Part shown: positions 1 to 12,535 of the stretch, in pieces
Numbering within the stretch: the stretch's first letter is position 1
Layout of the letters: every line of letters begins with the position of its first letter
Assembly (NCBI GenBank): GCA_024138025.1
Contig: JAMXBD010002257.1
Coordinates: 62,001 to 126,000 of the forward strand
DNA: 64,000 nt
Origin: Combretum micranthum
Taxonomy: Eukaryota; Streptophyta; Magnoliopsida; Myrtales; Combretaceae
Direction: 5' to 3'
The notes under the pieces: model-generated
The model's database searches: none
The model's input: the letters and a program-made list of their open reading frames with translations, nothing else
Told to the model about the DNA's origin: nothing
Translations under genes and position numbers: made by a program

Positions 1-1163
1 CAAATTTAGTGGCTAAACTTTTAGCCAGTTGTTCAATTAACTGTCTTTATTTTCATATAATCGATTCAAAAGATATTCTACTTAGAGTATATGACTTTTT
101 TAATAATTATATATTGCCACCTATGTTGTCAATATTGAAATTAGCAACTCAGAATTCAAATAGTTAATTGAATAATTGGCCAAAGTTTGGATGTTAAATG
201 CAACATTATCCTATTAAAATCGCGAGTCAAACTCATGTGATTCTACGTGTTTGTGATGCGATTTTTTCTATTTACAATGAATGCAAATTTTTTTGTGTAA
301 ATTTTCCGTGAACTATGAGTTTTGGTGTATGTTCTACACTTGTATGAGACTTTTATATTCTCTATAATTTTACCGGCTCTATAGATTCTGTCTTGATAAA
401 ATCATGAGTTTTACAACCTTTTATGTTTTTGTAACTTTTTATTGAAAAGTGAAAAAGAAAAAAAACGAGTAGGAATGATCCCAAACCATCACAATGGGAA
501 AATAAAAGAAATGTGATTTTGGTATTTGGATATATAAGCAGGAACTTGAAGAAAACAGAGAACAATTTTCAAATTTTTGTTGTTTGGTTGCCATTATATA
601 AATGAAATCAAGAGAAATAATTTGTTCAGTAAATACAATTACCCTTTCTTAAATTTTGCAGACTTAGATATTGGGATAGATGTTTGAAATTGTTTCTATA
701 ATTTTTGTTTTGTTTTTGGAGAAAAACATAATGGCTTTAATTTTGGAGGAATAGGATTCTGTGGATTTTGAGGAATTGAGCTCCATTGAAATCTTATTCT
801 TAGTCAGAAAGTTTTACCTACAAATGAAATCAGATATCTGTGGAGCAGAAGTCTATTGCCATGATAATTCAATGAATAGATCTCTATACTTGTATGACTT
901 GGATGTCTAGTATTTTTTGAAAAAGGGGCTAAATGTAATACAGTAATGAACTCTATTTATACTATATCTATGGAATTGATCTATAAAGTAATCATGCTGA
1001 TCTCAAAGCTTAAATGTTATCATTAATGATAACAAAGAGTTGTTGTGGCAATCCTAGTCTTTGGCGAAATCAGGACTAATTTGAAGTCCATCTAACTTTC
1101 CACTGCACTACACCTCTCCAACAAGTGGTTTTTTCTCTTTACTGAATTACGGGTAGCATGCAG
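1..1163 (+). other. Upstream/intron sequence of the AMI1-like gene, no exon seen
   Basis: This stretch holds no recognisable exon. The first visible AMI1 exon starts at 1164 in the middle of an Ile codon, so exon 1 should lie further left. I searched for the family segment F-A-I-K-D-I followed by a GT donor and did not find it. The sequence is AT-rich with in-frame stops, and is best read as part of intron 1 or an upstream region. Confidence 0.5.
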
Positions 1164-4100
1164 TTTTGATGTGGAAGGACAGGTTACTGGGTTTGGGAAT
1201 CCAGATTGGGCCAGGACTCATTCAGCTGCTATTTCTACAGCTCCAGTTGTTTTGGATGTGTTGAGAGCTGGAGCTACATGTATTGGAAAGACTGTGATGG
1301 ATGAAATGGCTTACAGGTTTGTTACTCAATGGATTAACTCTTTAACTTCGAAAGATGCAGCTGATCAATGAGCTTCACTTTCCTTAAGTTTTCCATGACT
1401 TAGCTCCATCTTTATGGAAATGTGTCAAGAAACATCCATTTTAGTTCACCCTTCCCCTCTTTAGGAGGGAGGATTATTTTGTTAATTTCTTTGACCTTGT
1501 TAGAGAGTTTCAGTTGACTACTCGGGTCATATAAGGAGATTTTATACGATGAAAGTATCAGAAAGGCAATACATGCAATTGACTGTAAATTCTTTTGAAA
1601 TGACGCGTGGTCACTGTTTCAATTTCCTGCATACAAAGTAAACGGAGAAAAGTTCATTCATTCACTGATTGGATTTATCAGGAGTTTGGATTTTTCAATT
1701 GTGCTAATGATTGGTGTAACTTTAAGTAATATACGAAGACGGTCAAAAGTTTGGATTTTTCAATTGTGCTAATGATTGGTGTAACTTTAAGTAATATAAG
1801 AAGACGGTCAAAAGTTGATTTTGTTGTTCATTTGTTGACTTGATCTTCGCCTTTGCCAAATGTACTAGCTCTAGTCTATATCATTTCATCCAAGTTCACA
1901 AGTGGGAAAATCTTCTAGGGAACTTCTAGCCTCTTTTCTGTCATATTTGCTTCAAGCACAAATAGGAAGAGGCAAATATAAATTGTTTCCAACAAAGGTT
2001 TTCGAGACATGAGGATGTCGTTTTCCTAGCATGCATTTTGTTTGCTAATTAGCGAAGACATTGATTCTTTCTTTGGCAACAATGATTTCTTATTGGAAAT
2101 GTAATATAGAACAAGTGGTAATTTAAGATCATTCATGTGATTGAATTTTCATGGCAGCATAAATGGAGAAAATAAACATTATGGCACCCCAAGGAACCCA
2201 TGTGCTGCTGATCGGGTACCTGGAGGTTCTTCGAGTGGATCTGCTGTTGCAGTGGGTGCAAAGCTTGCTGACTTTTCTCTGGTGATATTTATTTCTATAT
2301 TTTCATATTTAGCAAAACTTTGCTTTGTCTCAAGTCATAAATGCTTAAGGTGCTATTTGTCTTAGGAACTGACACTGGAGGAAGTGTAAGAGTTCCTGCT
2401 ACATATTGTGGAATTTTTGGATTCCGACCTTCACATAATGTGTCAGTACAAAAGGAGTCATTCCCATGGCACAAAGTTTTGATACTGTGGGTAAGACTAC
2501 TGCTATCATTAGCCTGCAGCAGCTTTCTTAAATTAGCAGACAAAACTAGCTTCCTTCAATGAAGTCCTTTCCCTTTTTATTGGATAGTATTACAGTCTTC
2601 TTTTTTGTTAGCAAGATAGCCATAATTGACTAGTCGCTTGGCACATGAGCCAGTCTATAAGTCCAGCTATCTTGTCGATGTAGCCCTAAGGTTGGAATTG
2701 AAATGTAAAATCTCATGCAATTTTCCATAAGAATTCTTGGACAGAAATCATTAGAGTGATATCCTAACAATCTTTATCATCTTAGTTATGCAAGTAATAT
2801 AGAGGCATTCCATACCTGGTGCTGCTTTTAAACTTCTTTCTTTTAAAATCCTCCATTGTATGTAAACTAGAGCAGAGCAACGACAAATATGAAGAAGGGG
2901 ATTTTTTTTTTTTTTTTTAACTTCTCTTGGTATATGTAATGTTGCTTTATCAATTTTAGGCTATTTTTATCTTGAAGCCTTCATTGAAAAAGTGTACTTA
3001 TTCAGGATGGTTTGCCAGGGATCCTCACATGCTGAAAAAAGTTGGACATTTGCTGTTGCAATCGCCTGAAGCTGATCCTGTTCCTCCCAGTCAAATCATC
3101 ATTTTAGATGATTGCTTTGAGTTATCAACTATTCCCCGGGACTGGATCACTCAAGTTCTCATTAATTCAGTGGAGAAATCATATAAAGGTAGCTGCATCT
3201 GGTATAATATTTTGATTGATTTTAAAGTACTTCAGTATTTTCAACATGAAAACTGAACTAAAGAAAGGCTAATGCATTTATATTTGTTTAAATGAGTTAT
3301 TTGTCCCTGTCTGTAAAACTGCAAGTTAGATCTTTTTGCAGGTTTAGCAGTGAAGCATCAAAAACTTGGGCATATATTGAGGATAATGTTCCATCATTGA
3401 ATTCTTTTTTGAGCAAAGAACTGCTGGACAATCTTACAACATTCCATCATTAGCGGCACTTTCAAGTGCTATGCGTTTACTCCAAAGGTATGATTCTCAA
3501 GAAATCCCAGAACAGATTTTTCATTGGTTATGGTATTTTGGATCTTTCTACATGAAAGAATGTCTCTAAACATGCCACAAGATCCATGCAGGTATGAGTT
3601 TAAGTTAAACCACGCAGAATGGATTAACTCGGTCAATCCAGACCTGGGTCCAGGAATATCTGAAAGGATTCATGAAGCGCTTAACTGTACCGATGAAAAA
3701 ATTGATGTATGTGTCTTGGTCAAAAAACAATTAGCGGCTGCTCTTACTGCTCTTCTGGAGGTACTTTTTTCCTTCTTCAAACACATTCTAAGAATGAGGT
3801 CCACAGATCCTAAAATCATTGTTGGTTCTATGGAGCTCTAATTTTAAGCATTCTGATATAACTTCTTTCTTCACTCCAACATATAGCCAAGATGTCCTTC
3901 CTATTCATATCTGTGTTAGGCATATGGTTAACGATGACATTGAACCAGTGATGTCCTTTGAGATCTTTACAGATCAGCAGTAGTCAATGGTTCTGTGATA
4001 TCTTTCTTGTATCCAATTTTATGATTAGGCTTCATCTGAACCAAATTTCCTTGTTTAATCCATCTATAATCCATCAGGTACATGAGCAAGCTAAGGTACA

Positions 4101-4930
4101 AGATTTAAAGATTATGAAACAACAGCTAATCCTAATTTCTAGCTCAAGTATTGGCATATGGTTGCTCCTTTTTTTTTTTTTCCGCCCTATTGGTTCATGT
4201 ACTATTTACATGAGTAATTTGAGTTTGATGAAGCCTGTTTTCCCGTGGAGATACTACCCCATACCATGACATAAAAACTTCATTACTTGGTTTATCATGA
4301 ATGCCATCCAATTGTCCTTGCACTCTTACTTTTTTGACTTGAAAGATTAAGAGGTGCAATCACTTGGATAGCTATTCCCTATTTTCTGCTTGGTCCTTGT
4401 ATATTTTACTTGTTCAATTTAGATACTAGTCATAGCGTAAAACTCAGTTGTAAACCTAATTGGTGGGAAGATCTAAGAATGGGAGAACGGGGGATTGTTG
4501 AACATTGGCGGATGCATTATGTGCTGTCTGTCCTTTTAAAAGGTACTTTGCCATGGGTGTAACTTGTAGGCGAATACTCTCTTTTCAGGATCGAGGCATC
4601 CTTGTCATTCCAACAGTGCCGGGTTCTCCACCGAAGCTACAAATGGATGCATCCACACTGGAAGTTTTTCGTGCCAGGGCCTTTAGCTTGCTATCGATTG
4701 CTGGAGTATCTGGATTCTGCCAGGTTCTCTCTCAGCTCTATATTATATAAAATGAGAGATGTTGCTGTACTAACTAGTTCTATCTATTACAGGTAAGTAT
4801 ACCTCTTGGGATGCATGAAGGTTTACCTGTGGCAGTTTCTTTGTTAGCAAGACATGGTTCTGATGGTTTCCTGCTAGATGTTGTGGAGACTCTCTATGAT
4901 TCTCTTGAAGAGCAAGTTGTCACTGCTTAG
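1164..4930 (+). CDS. AMI1: AMI1-type amidase (indole-3-acetamide hydrolase family), 5' partial, frame-broken
   Basis: Amidase-signature enzyme; the plant AMI1 family hydrolyses indole-3-acetamide to auxin (known of the family). Exons read from conserved protein and GT..AG junctions: 1164-1316, 2158-2281, 2366-2490, 3006-3188, 3342-3487, 3592-3760, 4589-4723, 4793-4930 (TAG). The Gly/Ser-rich [12 protein letters not shown] and the [12 protein letters not shown] segment carry the two serines of the Ser-cisSer-Lys triad; the lysine belongs to exon 1, outside the window. The C-terminal part ([36 protein letters not shown]) is intact. Four places lose frame by one base: the exon 3/4 junction near 2281, about 2440 in exon 4, and about 3371 and 3421 in exon 6. 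An alternative acceptor at 2350/2351 would restore only the first. All other exons keep phase. Either a recent pseudogene or a gene with sequence errors; the family assignment is firm. Confidence 0.85.
1684..1813. repeat. 65-bp tandem duplication in AMI1 intron
   Basis: Two adjacent copies of a 65-bp unit start at about 1684 and 1749 and differ by about one base (atacgaag versus ataagaag). They lie inside the intron between the exons ending at 1316 and starting at 2158. The near-identity suggests a recent local duplication. No function is evident. Confidence 0.9.
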
Positions 4931-6345
4931 AGAATAAGCCATGAAGTTATCAAGTTGTCAACGAATAGGTTATAATCCTACCTGTAGAATTTCTGTGAGG
5001 TAAGGATCCAACAATATTTGCGATGTGTTCATTTAGCAATGATTGACAACTATGATTTCTTTATCTGCTTCTGAAGTATCAAGATTAATAGAATGCTGTC
5101 CGGGGGTGTGAACTTTATGCTTGTAATTTTAACCTCACTAATAATAAATGGACAATTGGTTCCAGAAAATGCATATAATTATAAGGAAAATTGCAAATGA
5201 CGCAGCTATACTTTGACCTAAATGCAGGTGTACTTTCGGAACTTATAGTATTGTAAATAACCTTCTCAAATTTGATAAATTGACAACATAAATATCATTA
5301 CTTTTTCAGTTAGAGAAGGGGGGAGAAAACACTCTTGGGTCTATGAGGATATTAAAATACGCTTTGATAGGTTTGAAATGGTATTTTTCACTAAGATCAA
5401 AATTAGGGGGTTAGTTTCAACTTTTGGAGGTTTTTAATCAAATTGTCAAAATTAGGTAGGTGATTACAATATTTAAGTTTAAGAGTTATATTTGTACTAT
5501 GATTAAAGTTTAAAAGATAATTTGTACTTTTCTCTATAAATATCACACTCCAACATATAACATCTGCATATTTATAATGACAAAACTAGAGGAGCATTTA
5601 TGTCTATTTGGATAAAAATTTGTAGCTAGTATTATGTCTTTATGTTCCTTAATTAGGAGTTCAATTAGGATGGCTAGCTAATGCACAAGCTTCAAATTGA
5701 TGTGCTAGTAGAAAAAACTATTTTTTTTTTTTGGTTTCTTACAAGGTTCCCAGAATTTAACATTGTTGCTAGTTTTAATTTAGTAGAGTTGAAATAGAGA
5801 ATTTAGATTAGATTCTTGTGGATGGTGGACCTATAACACGATCAATGGTATGCTAGAGTTGGGCCTGGCATGGTCACTTCAATGCCTAAGTCAAAAACAT
5901 GTCAACTCAAGGGTTGAATACATAAAGGAGAAGAGTCCAAGGGACATTACTATTCCCATGGAGTGGAGGGAGATACTTAATTACTTATAGTTGGTGGATC
6001 TGACAAGCTGAGCATGCAATGGGATCATGAGCAAGTGCTAGTTGATGACGGTTATGATGGACATAGGATGAACCATTAATCCTTGTTCACACGTATTGAG
6101 TCCAACTGAGTATGTCGATAGACACTAATGGAATGACTAATGCTATAATAGTCAATTGGTATTGAGTTAGGATAACGGACATCCTAACAAGGTTTTGGGC
6201 TGCTATTGTTATGAACTAGACATTAGCCCATTAGGTTGGCTCAAGCGGCTAATGGGCTGGACTCAACTTAAGAGGCATGTGTCTATATTAGATCATCAGC
6301 AGATAGTAATTGTATCTTTGGGATGATTGATCTTTATGGTTGATA
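4931..6345. other. Intergenic, 3' flank of AMI1
   Basis: No coding sequence was recognised. The first ~200 bases are probably the AMI1 3' untranslated region. A candidate MITE (5184-5535) is listed separately. From 5830 to 6345 the base composition is more even and looks like decayed mobile-element sequence, but I could not name a family. Confidence 0.5.
5184..5535. mobile_element. Candidate MITE with imperfect terminal inverted repeats
   Basis: The left end reads GGAAAATTGCAAATGAC; the reverse complement of the right end reads AGAGAAAAGTACAAATTA, an imperfect terminal inverted repeat. The flanks ATAATTATA and ATAAATATC could be a degraded 9-bp target duplication, as made by Mutator-like elements. 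No ORF is present. The boundaries and superfamily are inferred from about 18 bases at each end. Confidence 0.35.
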
Positions 6346-6531
6346 TGTCATGCCTCAAGTTAGTTTAGTCATAATAGTGTCATATATACTTACTTATGAC
6401 AAAGCCTATTACTTAGCTTCTATCATAACTTAGTATATATATGGCACAAATGACTAATCCACTAGTGTCAGCTCAATGTAAAAATATAAATAGATACAAC
6501 AATATATGTATATTACATTCTCATTGATACA
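6346..6531 (-). repeat. 3' LTR of the copy-1 retrotransposon
   Basis: Starts TGTCATGCCTCAAG and ends ATTGATACA, i.e. TG..CA. It aligns along its length with 9357-9545. Its first 15 bases lie left of the segmental-duplication breakpoint at 6360/6361. Confidence 0.6.
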
Positions 6532-9338
6532 AAAAGGGTTACGTAACATTAATGTAATTGTTTTTAATTACTAAAATTTTTGAGTATACATCAAACTAAG
6601 TTGCCCACATTACCTAACTGGCATCATCAATTAAAATAAAAATAGAAAATAGTTCTTTTAACTTTCTCTTATTCTCACTATTTACACAACTAGGGATCCA
6701 TATTATTAGCAGTTGTTGCTTAAGTCGGTCAAATTCTTCAGAAATCTATAAGGGAATGAGCAATCACATCCAGCAAGGGGAACAAGGATGAATATGTATT
6801 CGAATAAGACAAATATGGTTATCAAACAATTAATGGATGCAATGCATGTACACAATGATATCATACCCTTCCATAAGCAGCACTATCAAGTTAATTGGAA
6901 ATTTCGTTCCTTGAATTTCAATTTATCCATTCTCCACCATTTGTCATGTTATTACATCGTCTCTTATGTGGTTTTAATTCTATAAATGGTATTAACTTCA
7001 ACCATCCTAATCTCATTTCCTACAATAAAACTCAAATATCAAAAGAATTGGATGCTTTTATACCAAATAGAGTTTATGTAGGTTGGCCATTGACTTGAAT
7101 CATTCCTATATACATTATTAAAATTATTCCAAAGCTTTCAAATTCTATTTTCCACATCATCTATACAAATCATCAAATACTTTCTACATATGTGCATCAT
7201 AAGATCCACATTCAAGCTTGCAAATATAGTTATAGAATACATACCTATCACTAATCCTTCATCAGTTCTTTTTTTGCAAGTGTTTCCTTATTTGACCCAT
7301 CATTGTAGCATCCTTTATTAATTCATTGAAATTCTCGGTATCTGTTTCCAGTTATAGCAAAGACTTTTGCAGTAGTAGTTGGTGCTTTAGATCCTCTAAT
7401 ACCTTGTCTCTTTCAAGGGCAATACCTTTGAAAATGTTCATTTTGTTTGCAATAATTACATTTAGCTTCCTTAAGTTTTGGGTAATTTCTTTACATGCCC
7501 TTTCTCACCAACATGTCATTTTCTTTTAGTTGCTCACACTATCTTCGAAATAGCTAACTCATGTTTTCAGCTCTTAACCTATCCATTCATATCATAAAAG
7601 TTCTTTCTATAGGTAACCTGAGCTGGATTGCTAGCCAAAATAGCATGTCTTTTCTTTTTACTAGGGTTGTTAGCACTAAGATAAGATGTTTAGAATGTTG
7701 GTTTAGACTCCATTACAAATTCTTATGCTTCTTAAGATGCTGCCTCATGAGATTATATTCTAATTGTCATGCTTTTTTCACCCCTTCATTTACAGTGCCA
7801 CATTGTAATCCTCTAGTTTGCATTGCATTTTGGGATCAAATCTTTGAATAAACAACGTCTTCTCTAGAGATAAATCATTTATATCATTTAGTGTATATTG
7901 CAACAATAATTGAACTCAGTCTTATATTGTGTCATACTTATACCCTTCTTTAGAAGAAATAGATCCACCACCATTTTGAGTTGACTCTAAAGAAAATATT
8001 CCCTTTGAAATTCATCCATTTTGTAATGCAAAATTGCAAAGATACAAACATTATCTACTTGCATTTATAAATACATCTCATGGGTCTACTAGTATAAGCT
8101 TACATAACGAAATAAGAAAAGATCATACATATACTATTTACAAACCCTTTTCATGCATCAAAATATATAACATACAGAAGATCTTCCTACATCAATTGTA
8201 ATTCTAATACATCATATATCAACAAAATACTCAAGTGTTTAGAAATATAGATACACACACACAGATCAACTTACATTTAATAATTGCAAAATACATCAAA
8301 AGTAAGAAAACAATAAAAATATCAAAGCAAATACATAAAAGGTACAAACCATATCACAAGTAAGGAGACCTATATACATAAAAATTTTAGATCTTCAACT
8401 CTAAACTAGTCAAAGTAATCTAAGTCATCACAAACTAATGATCATCTAACTCTATATAATATAAAGTTACCTTTAGCTCCTTTGGATCTCAATCTGCCTA
8501 TCTTACTTCTAACTCAGCACAACTCTGAATCCTTGAATCTGAACCAATCTGTATAATCAAGGCTTTTTGGTATCACCTTTACAAAACATCATCATCAATT
8601 GCTACATCTTGAACTAAGACAATTTCATTACATCAATCAATCACTAGTGAAATCATTAGAAAGGTAAGGAACTACCTCGAGCTCTCTTACCGTCTCTGGC
8701 TTAGGTGGGGGAATCGGTATAGGTGGTGTTGGGTGTGGAAAGTGAAGGAACCAATCTATAATTTAGAACACTGGCGAGGAATATGTGAACCCAGGTATTT
8801 GATCAATTTGAGGAGCGTATGACTTATCTAGCTCTAACATAGCATGAAAGTATAGTACATGAACTAACATGGTAGTAATCCCCACACGATATAAGTAATA
8901 TTTCTTGTAGGTAGCAAGGGCAATATACCTAGTGCACTTCGGTCCTAAATCAGCATATATCATTTATACTCAAATCACTCTAAGAGTAAAGAAATCTACC
9001 AAAGTAAGTATTAATAGTCCCATCTATTATCATAAACAAGTCCCAATCAGCTAACTCTATCAATAACTATTGTAGTCTAACCCTATAATTAATTGGATAT
9101 TGCTCACTCTGCCACTTGAAATGATGTCTATGTACACTTTCATCCTTACAAGCCGTACAAGTAATTTTTTTTTTTTATAAGACAAATTGATTTCAATTAT
9201 TTTATAAGTCAAGTTATCTTCTCTACCTTTTATATATTTATATTTATTTATATATATTTAAGTTTAACTCTTTTATTCCACACACTCCTTAGTGTTAATT
9301 TTAATTTATAATCCTTAAAGCAAGGTCTTAAGATCCAT

Positions 9339-9350
9339 GCTCTTATACCA
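9339..9350 (-). other. tRNA-iMet-type primer binding site
   Basis: On the minus strand this reads TGGTATAAGAGC, one base off the common plant primer binding site complementary to initiator methionine tRNA. It sits within 7 bases of the inner edge of the right LTR. The copy-2 counterpart near 18775-18790 is more decayed (TAGTATAAGAGC). Confidence 0.7.
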
Positions 9351-9356
9351 ACGGAA

Positions 9357-9545
9357 TGACACCCTTGAATTAGTCTAGTCTTAATAGTTTTCTATACAAT
9401 AACTTATGAGAAGCTAACCACTTAGTCTATCATAACCTAGTGTATATAGGTCACAAACAACTAATCCATCTAAAACAGCATCAGCTTAATAGTAAAATAT
9501 AAATGGATGCAACAATATATCAAATATTAAATTTCATTTGATGTA
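9357..9545 (-). repeat. 5' LTR of the copy-1 retrotransposon
   Basis: Direct repeat of 6346-6531, starting TGACACCC on the + strand. It is adjacent to the primer binding site, which fixes it as the 5' LTR of a minus-strand element. The right boundary is approximate. Confidence 0.6.
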
Positions 9546-9759
9546 AATATTTGAAGATTTGATCCCGTAATGCAATGCAAACTAGAGGACTACAATGCAA
9601 CGACATATAATAAAGTGATTGATAAAGCATCACAACTAGAAAGCAATAGCATGACATCTAGAAAACAATCGCATGAAGTTGCAACTTAGGAAGTAAAAGG
9701 AATTTAGGAAATGAGTTGGCTTTAGATCGACATTCTAAAGATCTTATCATAGTAGTAAA

Positions 9760-11150
9760 AGAAGAAACAACTGTATTTTAGCAATCCTGCTCAAGTTACT
9801 CGGGGAAGAAGGAACTTTTATGACAGAAATGGACAGTTAAGTGCTGGAAATATGGAAGATGGCTACTTTCCAAGACAATGTGAGCACCAAAAGAAAATGC
9901 TATGTGTGATGAGAAGGGGTAGTGATATAGAAGTGCCCAAAACTTTGGGGGTTAAATGTAATTATTGCAAACAAAATGGACATTTTCCAAGTTATTGCCC
10001 CTAAAAGAGACAAGGTAATAGTGGATCTAATGCAGGACCACTCTTACAAGAGTCTTTGCTATAACTAAAGAAGAGAATACTTGATTTTATAATGCCTTGG
10101 AACTATACCCACTGAGATATTGTCCGTTTTGGTCATACGCCATATAGTTTTGTCCTTTAGTGCCAGTGCTTTTCAAGAGGTCACCCATTCTATGATTACT
10201 TTATCCAATGCACGCCTAACTTTGAAATTCCAATGAACTCTAAGCCATTATATCAAAAACACCTCCGTGATTCAATATTCCACCACATATGTTTGAGAGG
10301 TATCACAATTTCGATATATTAATAGAGAATTTCTACAATGATGGGGCAGATGAGGAAATGGATGTAGAAAATGTGATTGATGAAGAATTAGTGATAGGTG
10401 TGTAATTTATTAGTGGAGAAGAGGATACTAAGGATTTCAACATATTAATATTGGATTATTACAATGATAAGTCGAATGAGGAAATAGATACAAAAGAAGA
10501 GGTTAATGAAGGATTAGTAACAAGTATGTAATCTATAATTATATTACTTTTAAACCTGAATGTGATTCATGTGATGCTTTAAAATATTTGATGATTTGTA
10601 TGGATGGTATGAAAAATAGAATTTAAAAGCTTCTCAATAACTTTAGTAATAGTATTACAAGAATGATTCAAGAATGATTCAAGTAAATAGTCGACCTGCT
10701 TATGCTCTATTTGATATGAGAGCATCCCATTCTTTTGTTACTTAAAGAGTTTTATTGTAGAAAATGTGATTGGGATGTTGGAAGTTATTACCATTTATAG
10801 AATTAAACTCCCCACAAGAGACGATGCAACAATGCAACAAATAATGGACAAATTGAAATTTAAGGAACAAAATTTCTAGTGAACTTGATAGTGTTGCCCA
10901 TGCAAAAGTGTGATGTCACAATGGGAATAGATTGTATGCTTAAGCGTAAGGCAAATGTGGATTGTCAAATAAGAGTATCATGTAATGTAGGATCATGGAA
11001 AATATATATGTGTGTGTGTAAAGGGAATAGTACTATAGGAAAAACTAAGCGATTGTTTGTTATTGAAGTTCACGAAGATATTTTAAAAGCAGAAAGGGAT
11101 TGGAAATATTATTTGATACATGTAGTTGAAGGAAAAAAGGAGACCCCTTA
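9760..11150 (+). pseudogene. gag-protease remnant of a second LTR retrotransposon, + strand
   Basis: On the plus strand, degraded CCHC zinc-knuckle sequence (CNYCKQNGHF..YC near 9957-10002) is followed by a retropepsin remnant near 10685-10740, where the usual D-T-G-A-S-H-S-F reads D-M-R-A-S-H-S-F. Next comes a 90-codon open stretch (10879-11151) with the spacing G-I-D..L-K..A-N-V-D-C seen between protease and reverse transcriptase in Ty3/Gypsy polyproteins. It points away from the neighbouring minus-strand element, so the two gag remnants are divergent. Frame breaks and the altered active site mean it is dead. Copy 2 retains only the gag part (19202-19560). Confidence 0.6.
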
Positions 11151-12535
11151 GGTATGAGATTTACTTGTAGTTTGTGAATTCCCATGTGGTTTCTAGATGA
11201 TTTACCTTGGTTAGCTCTGCATCGAGATTTGATATTAAACAAAATTGTAGACAAGTTCTAAATTAAAAACCCTTGGAACTACTTATATATTAATCAGTTT
11301 TAGAAAATAAACATTTCTATGAAATTTAAAAGTTCAAGTACATACACACAATTATAGTTGTCGCGAATGAGACCTAAACTTTAGCAAAATACATAATTAA
11401 ATATCTAAATTTTCAAAATAATCAATTTAGTACATAAAAGAATTTTTCAAGTACGACAAAAGTACATTTGTCATATTGATTAAAAAACGCCATATGAGAT
11501 GACAGTGTTAGTCAATTTGACCGATGTACTATTGACATACACGAAAGGTTTTTTCAGGTATTAAATTAATTAATTTCAAAGTTCAAATACCAGTCGCGAT
11601 ATTAACCCTTTTAAAATAAAAATTATAAGTTCTTTCACAATAGATATAGCACAAGTTTTATCGAGGATCAAAGCTTCTGGAAGGTAATCTATGAATTAAA
11701 ATTTTGAACAAAAGTAGTTGCAAAATAAAAATGGGGTATTATTATTTATATTTTATATATTAATATTATTTTATAATATTTAATAAGATAAATACATTCT
11801 TTTTTTGGTCATTAAAAAATTGATACATGTAGCTAGTTTGAAGACTCTGTGCCCATACCTAAACTTTGACTCCTAATATCCTTTAAGACCTCGTCCGATC
11901 AAGGAAGGTATGAGTACTTACCTTGTATGATAGAATTACAGCGATAACTAATATCATTAAAAGAGGATAAGAATTTTTAATATTTTTAATCATCTCTAAG
12001 CAAGTTTTAAGTAAATAAAATAATAATTGCTCTTTAAGAGGGTTCATATTCTACTCCGTTTAGGGTAAGCGTCCAGGTATTACGCGCTTGCAGTCTATAC
12101 AGCTTGTGGCTCATCATGAACCTTAAGACGTGTTGCTTGTGGACAAAGATTTTCCCAAAAAAAAAATTTTTTTCCATGTTTACTATACTCAAACAAATGA
12201 AAAATAATAGTATGCAAAAAGGATACTAAATAATTAGTCATTCTAGGCACTTAAACACTAAGTAAGTAAACATAAATTCGTGCTGAAATAGCTTCGAATT
12301 CCTGTGTAGATTCTTTGATGCCATGACTAATGTCTAAAAAATCATGCTTGGATTGAAATTCTAAGTTCTAGCAAAATAATAATTATAATAATAAATTCCG
12401 AGAGTATAGTTTTTGTGCTTTTTTGTGTATATGTTGTGTCTGATCTTATTTTTTAATATATTTTTATACATGAATAAAATATCTGGTAAGCATTAGAAAT
12501 ATATTTGAATATTTGAATTATATCATAATTTTGTG
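10236..12535. other. 2.3-kb block present only in duplication copy 1
   Basis: In copy 2 the sequence equivalent to 10235 joins directly to the sequence equivalent to 12536, with a shared TG at the joint. The block contains the protease remnant of the + strand retrotransposon and then AT-rich sequence. Apart from that remnant, I recognise nothing coding in 11260-12535. It is more easily explained as a deletion from copy 2 than an insertion into copy 1, because the retrotransposon reads continuously across the left joint in copy 1. Confidence 0.75.

Larger units (their letters stand above)
6346..9545 (-). mobile_element. Decayed LTR retrotransposon with short LTRs (copy 1)
   Basis: Two similar direct repeats of about 186 bp, both starting TG, bound a 3.2-kb element: 6346-6531 and about 9357-9545. 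Just inside the right repeat, on the minus strand, lies TGGTATAAGAGC (9350 down to 9339), nearly identical to the tRNA-iMet primer binding site. The right repeat is therefore the 5' LTR and the element reads on the minus strand. In that order follow a gag-like ORF remnant (about 8963-8763), a CCHC zinc-knuckle remnant (about 7590-7380) and a degraded retropepsin region (about 7100-6960). The gag-PR arrangement resembles Ty3/Gypsy-type elements. No reverse transcriptase or integrase was recognised and there are many stops, so it is non-functional. It is repeated at 15586-18985. Confidence 0.7.

Noticed and set aside
6788..7851. + strand ORFs (and their copies at 15948-16990) that recur in both duplication copies
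   Set aside because: They are antisense to the minus-strand gag-protease remnant. Recurrence is due to the segmental duplication, not selection.
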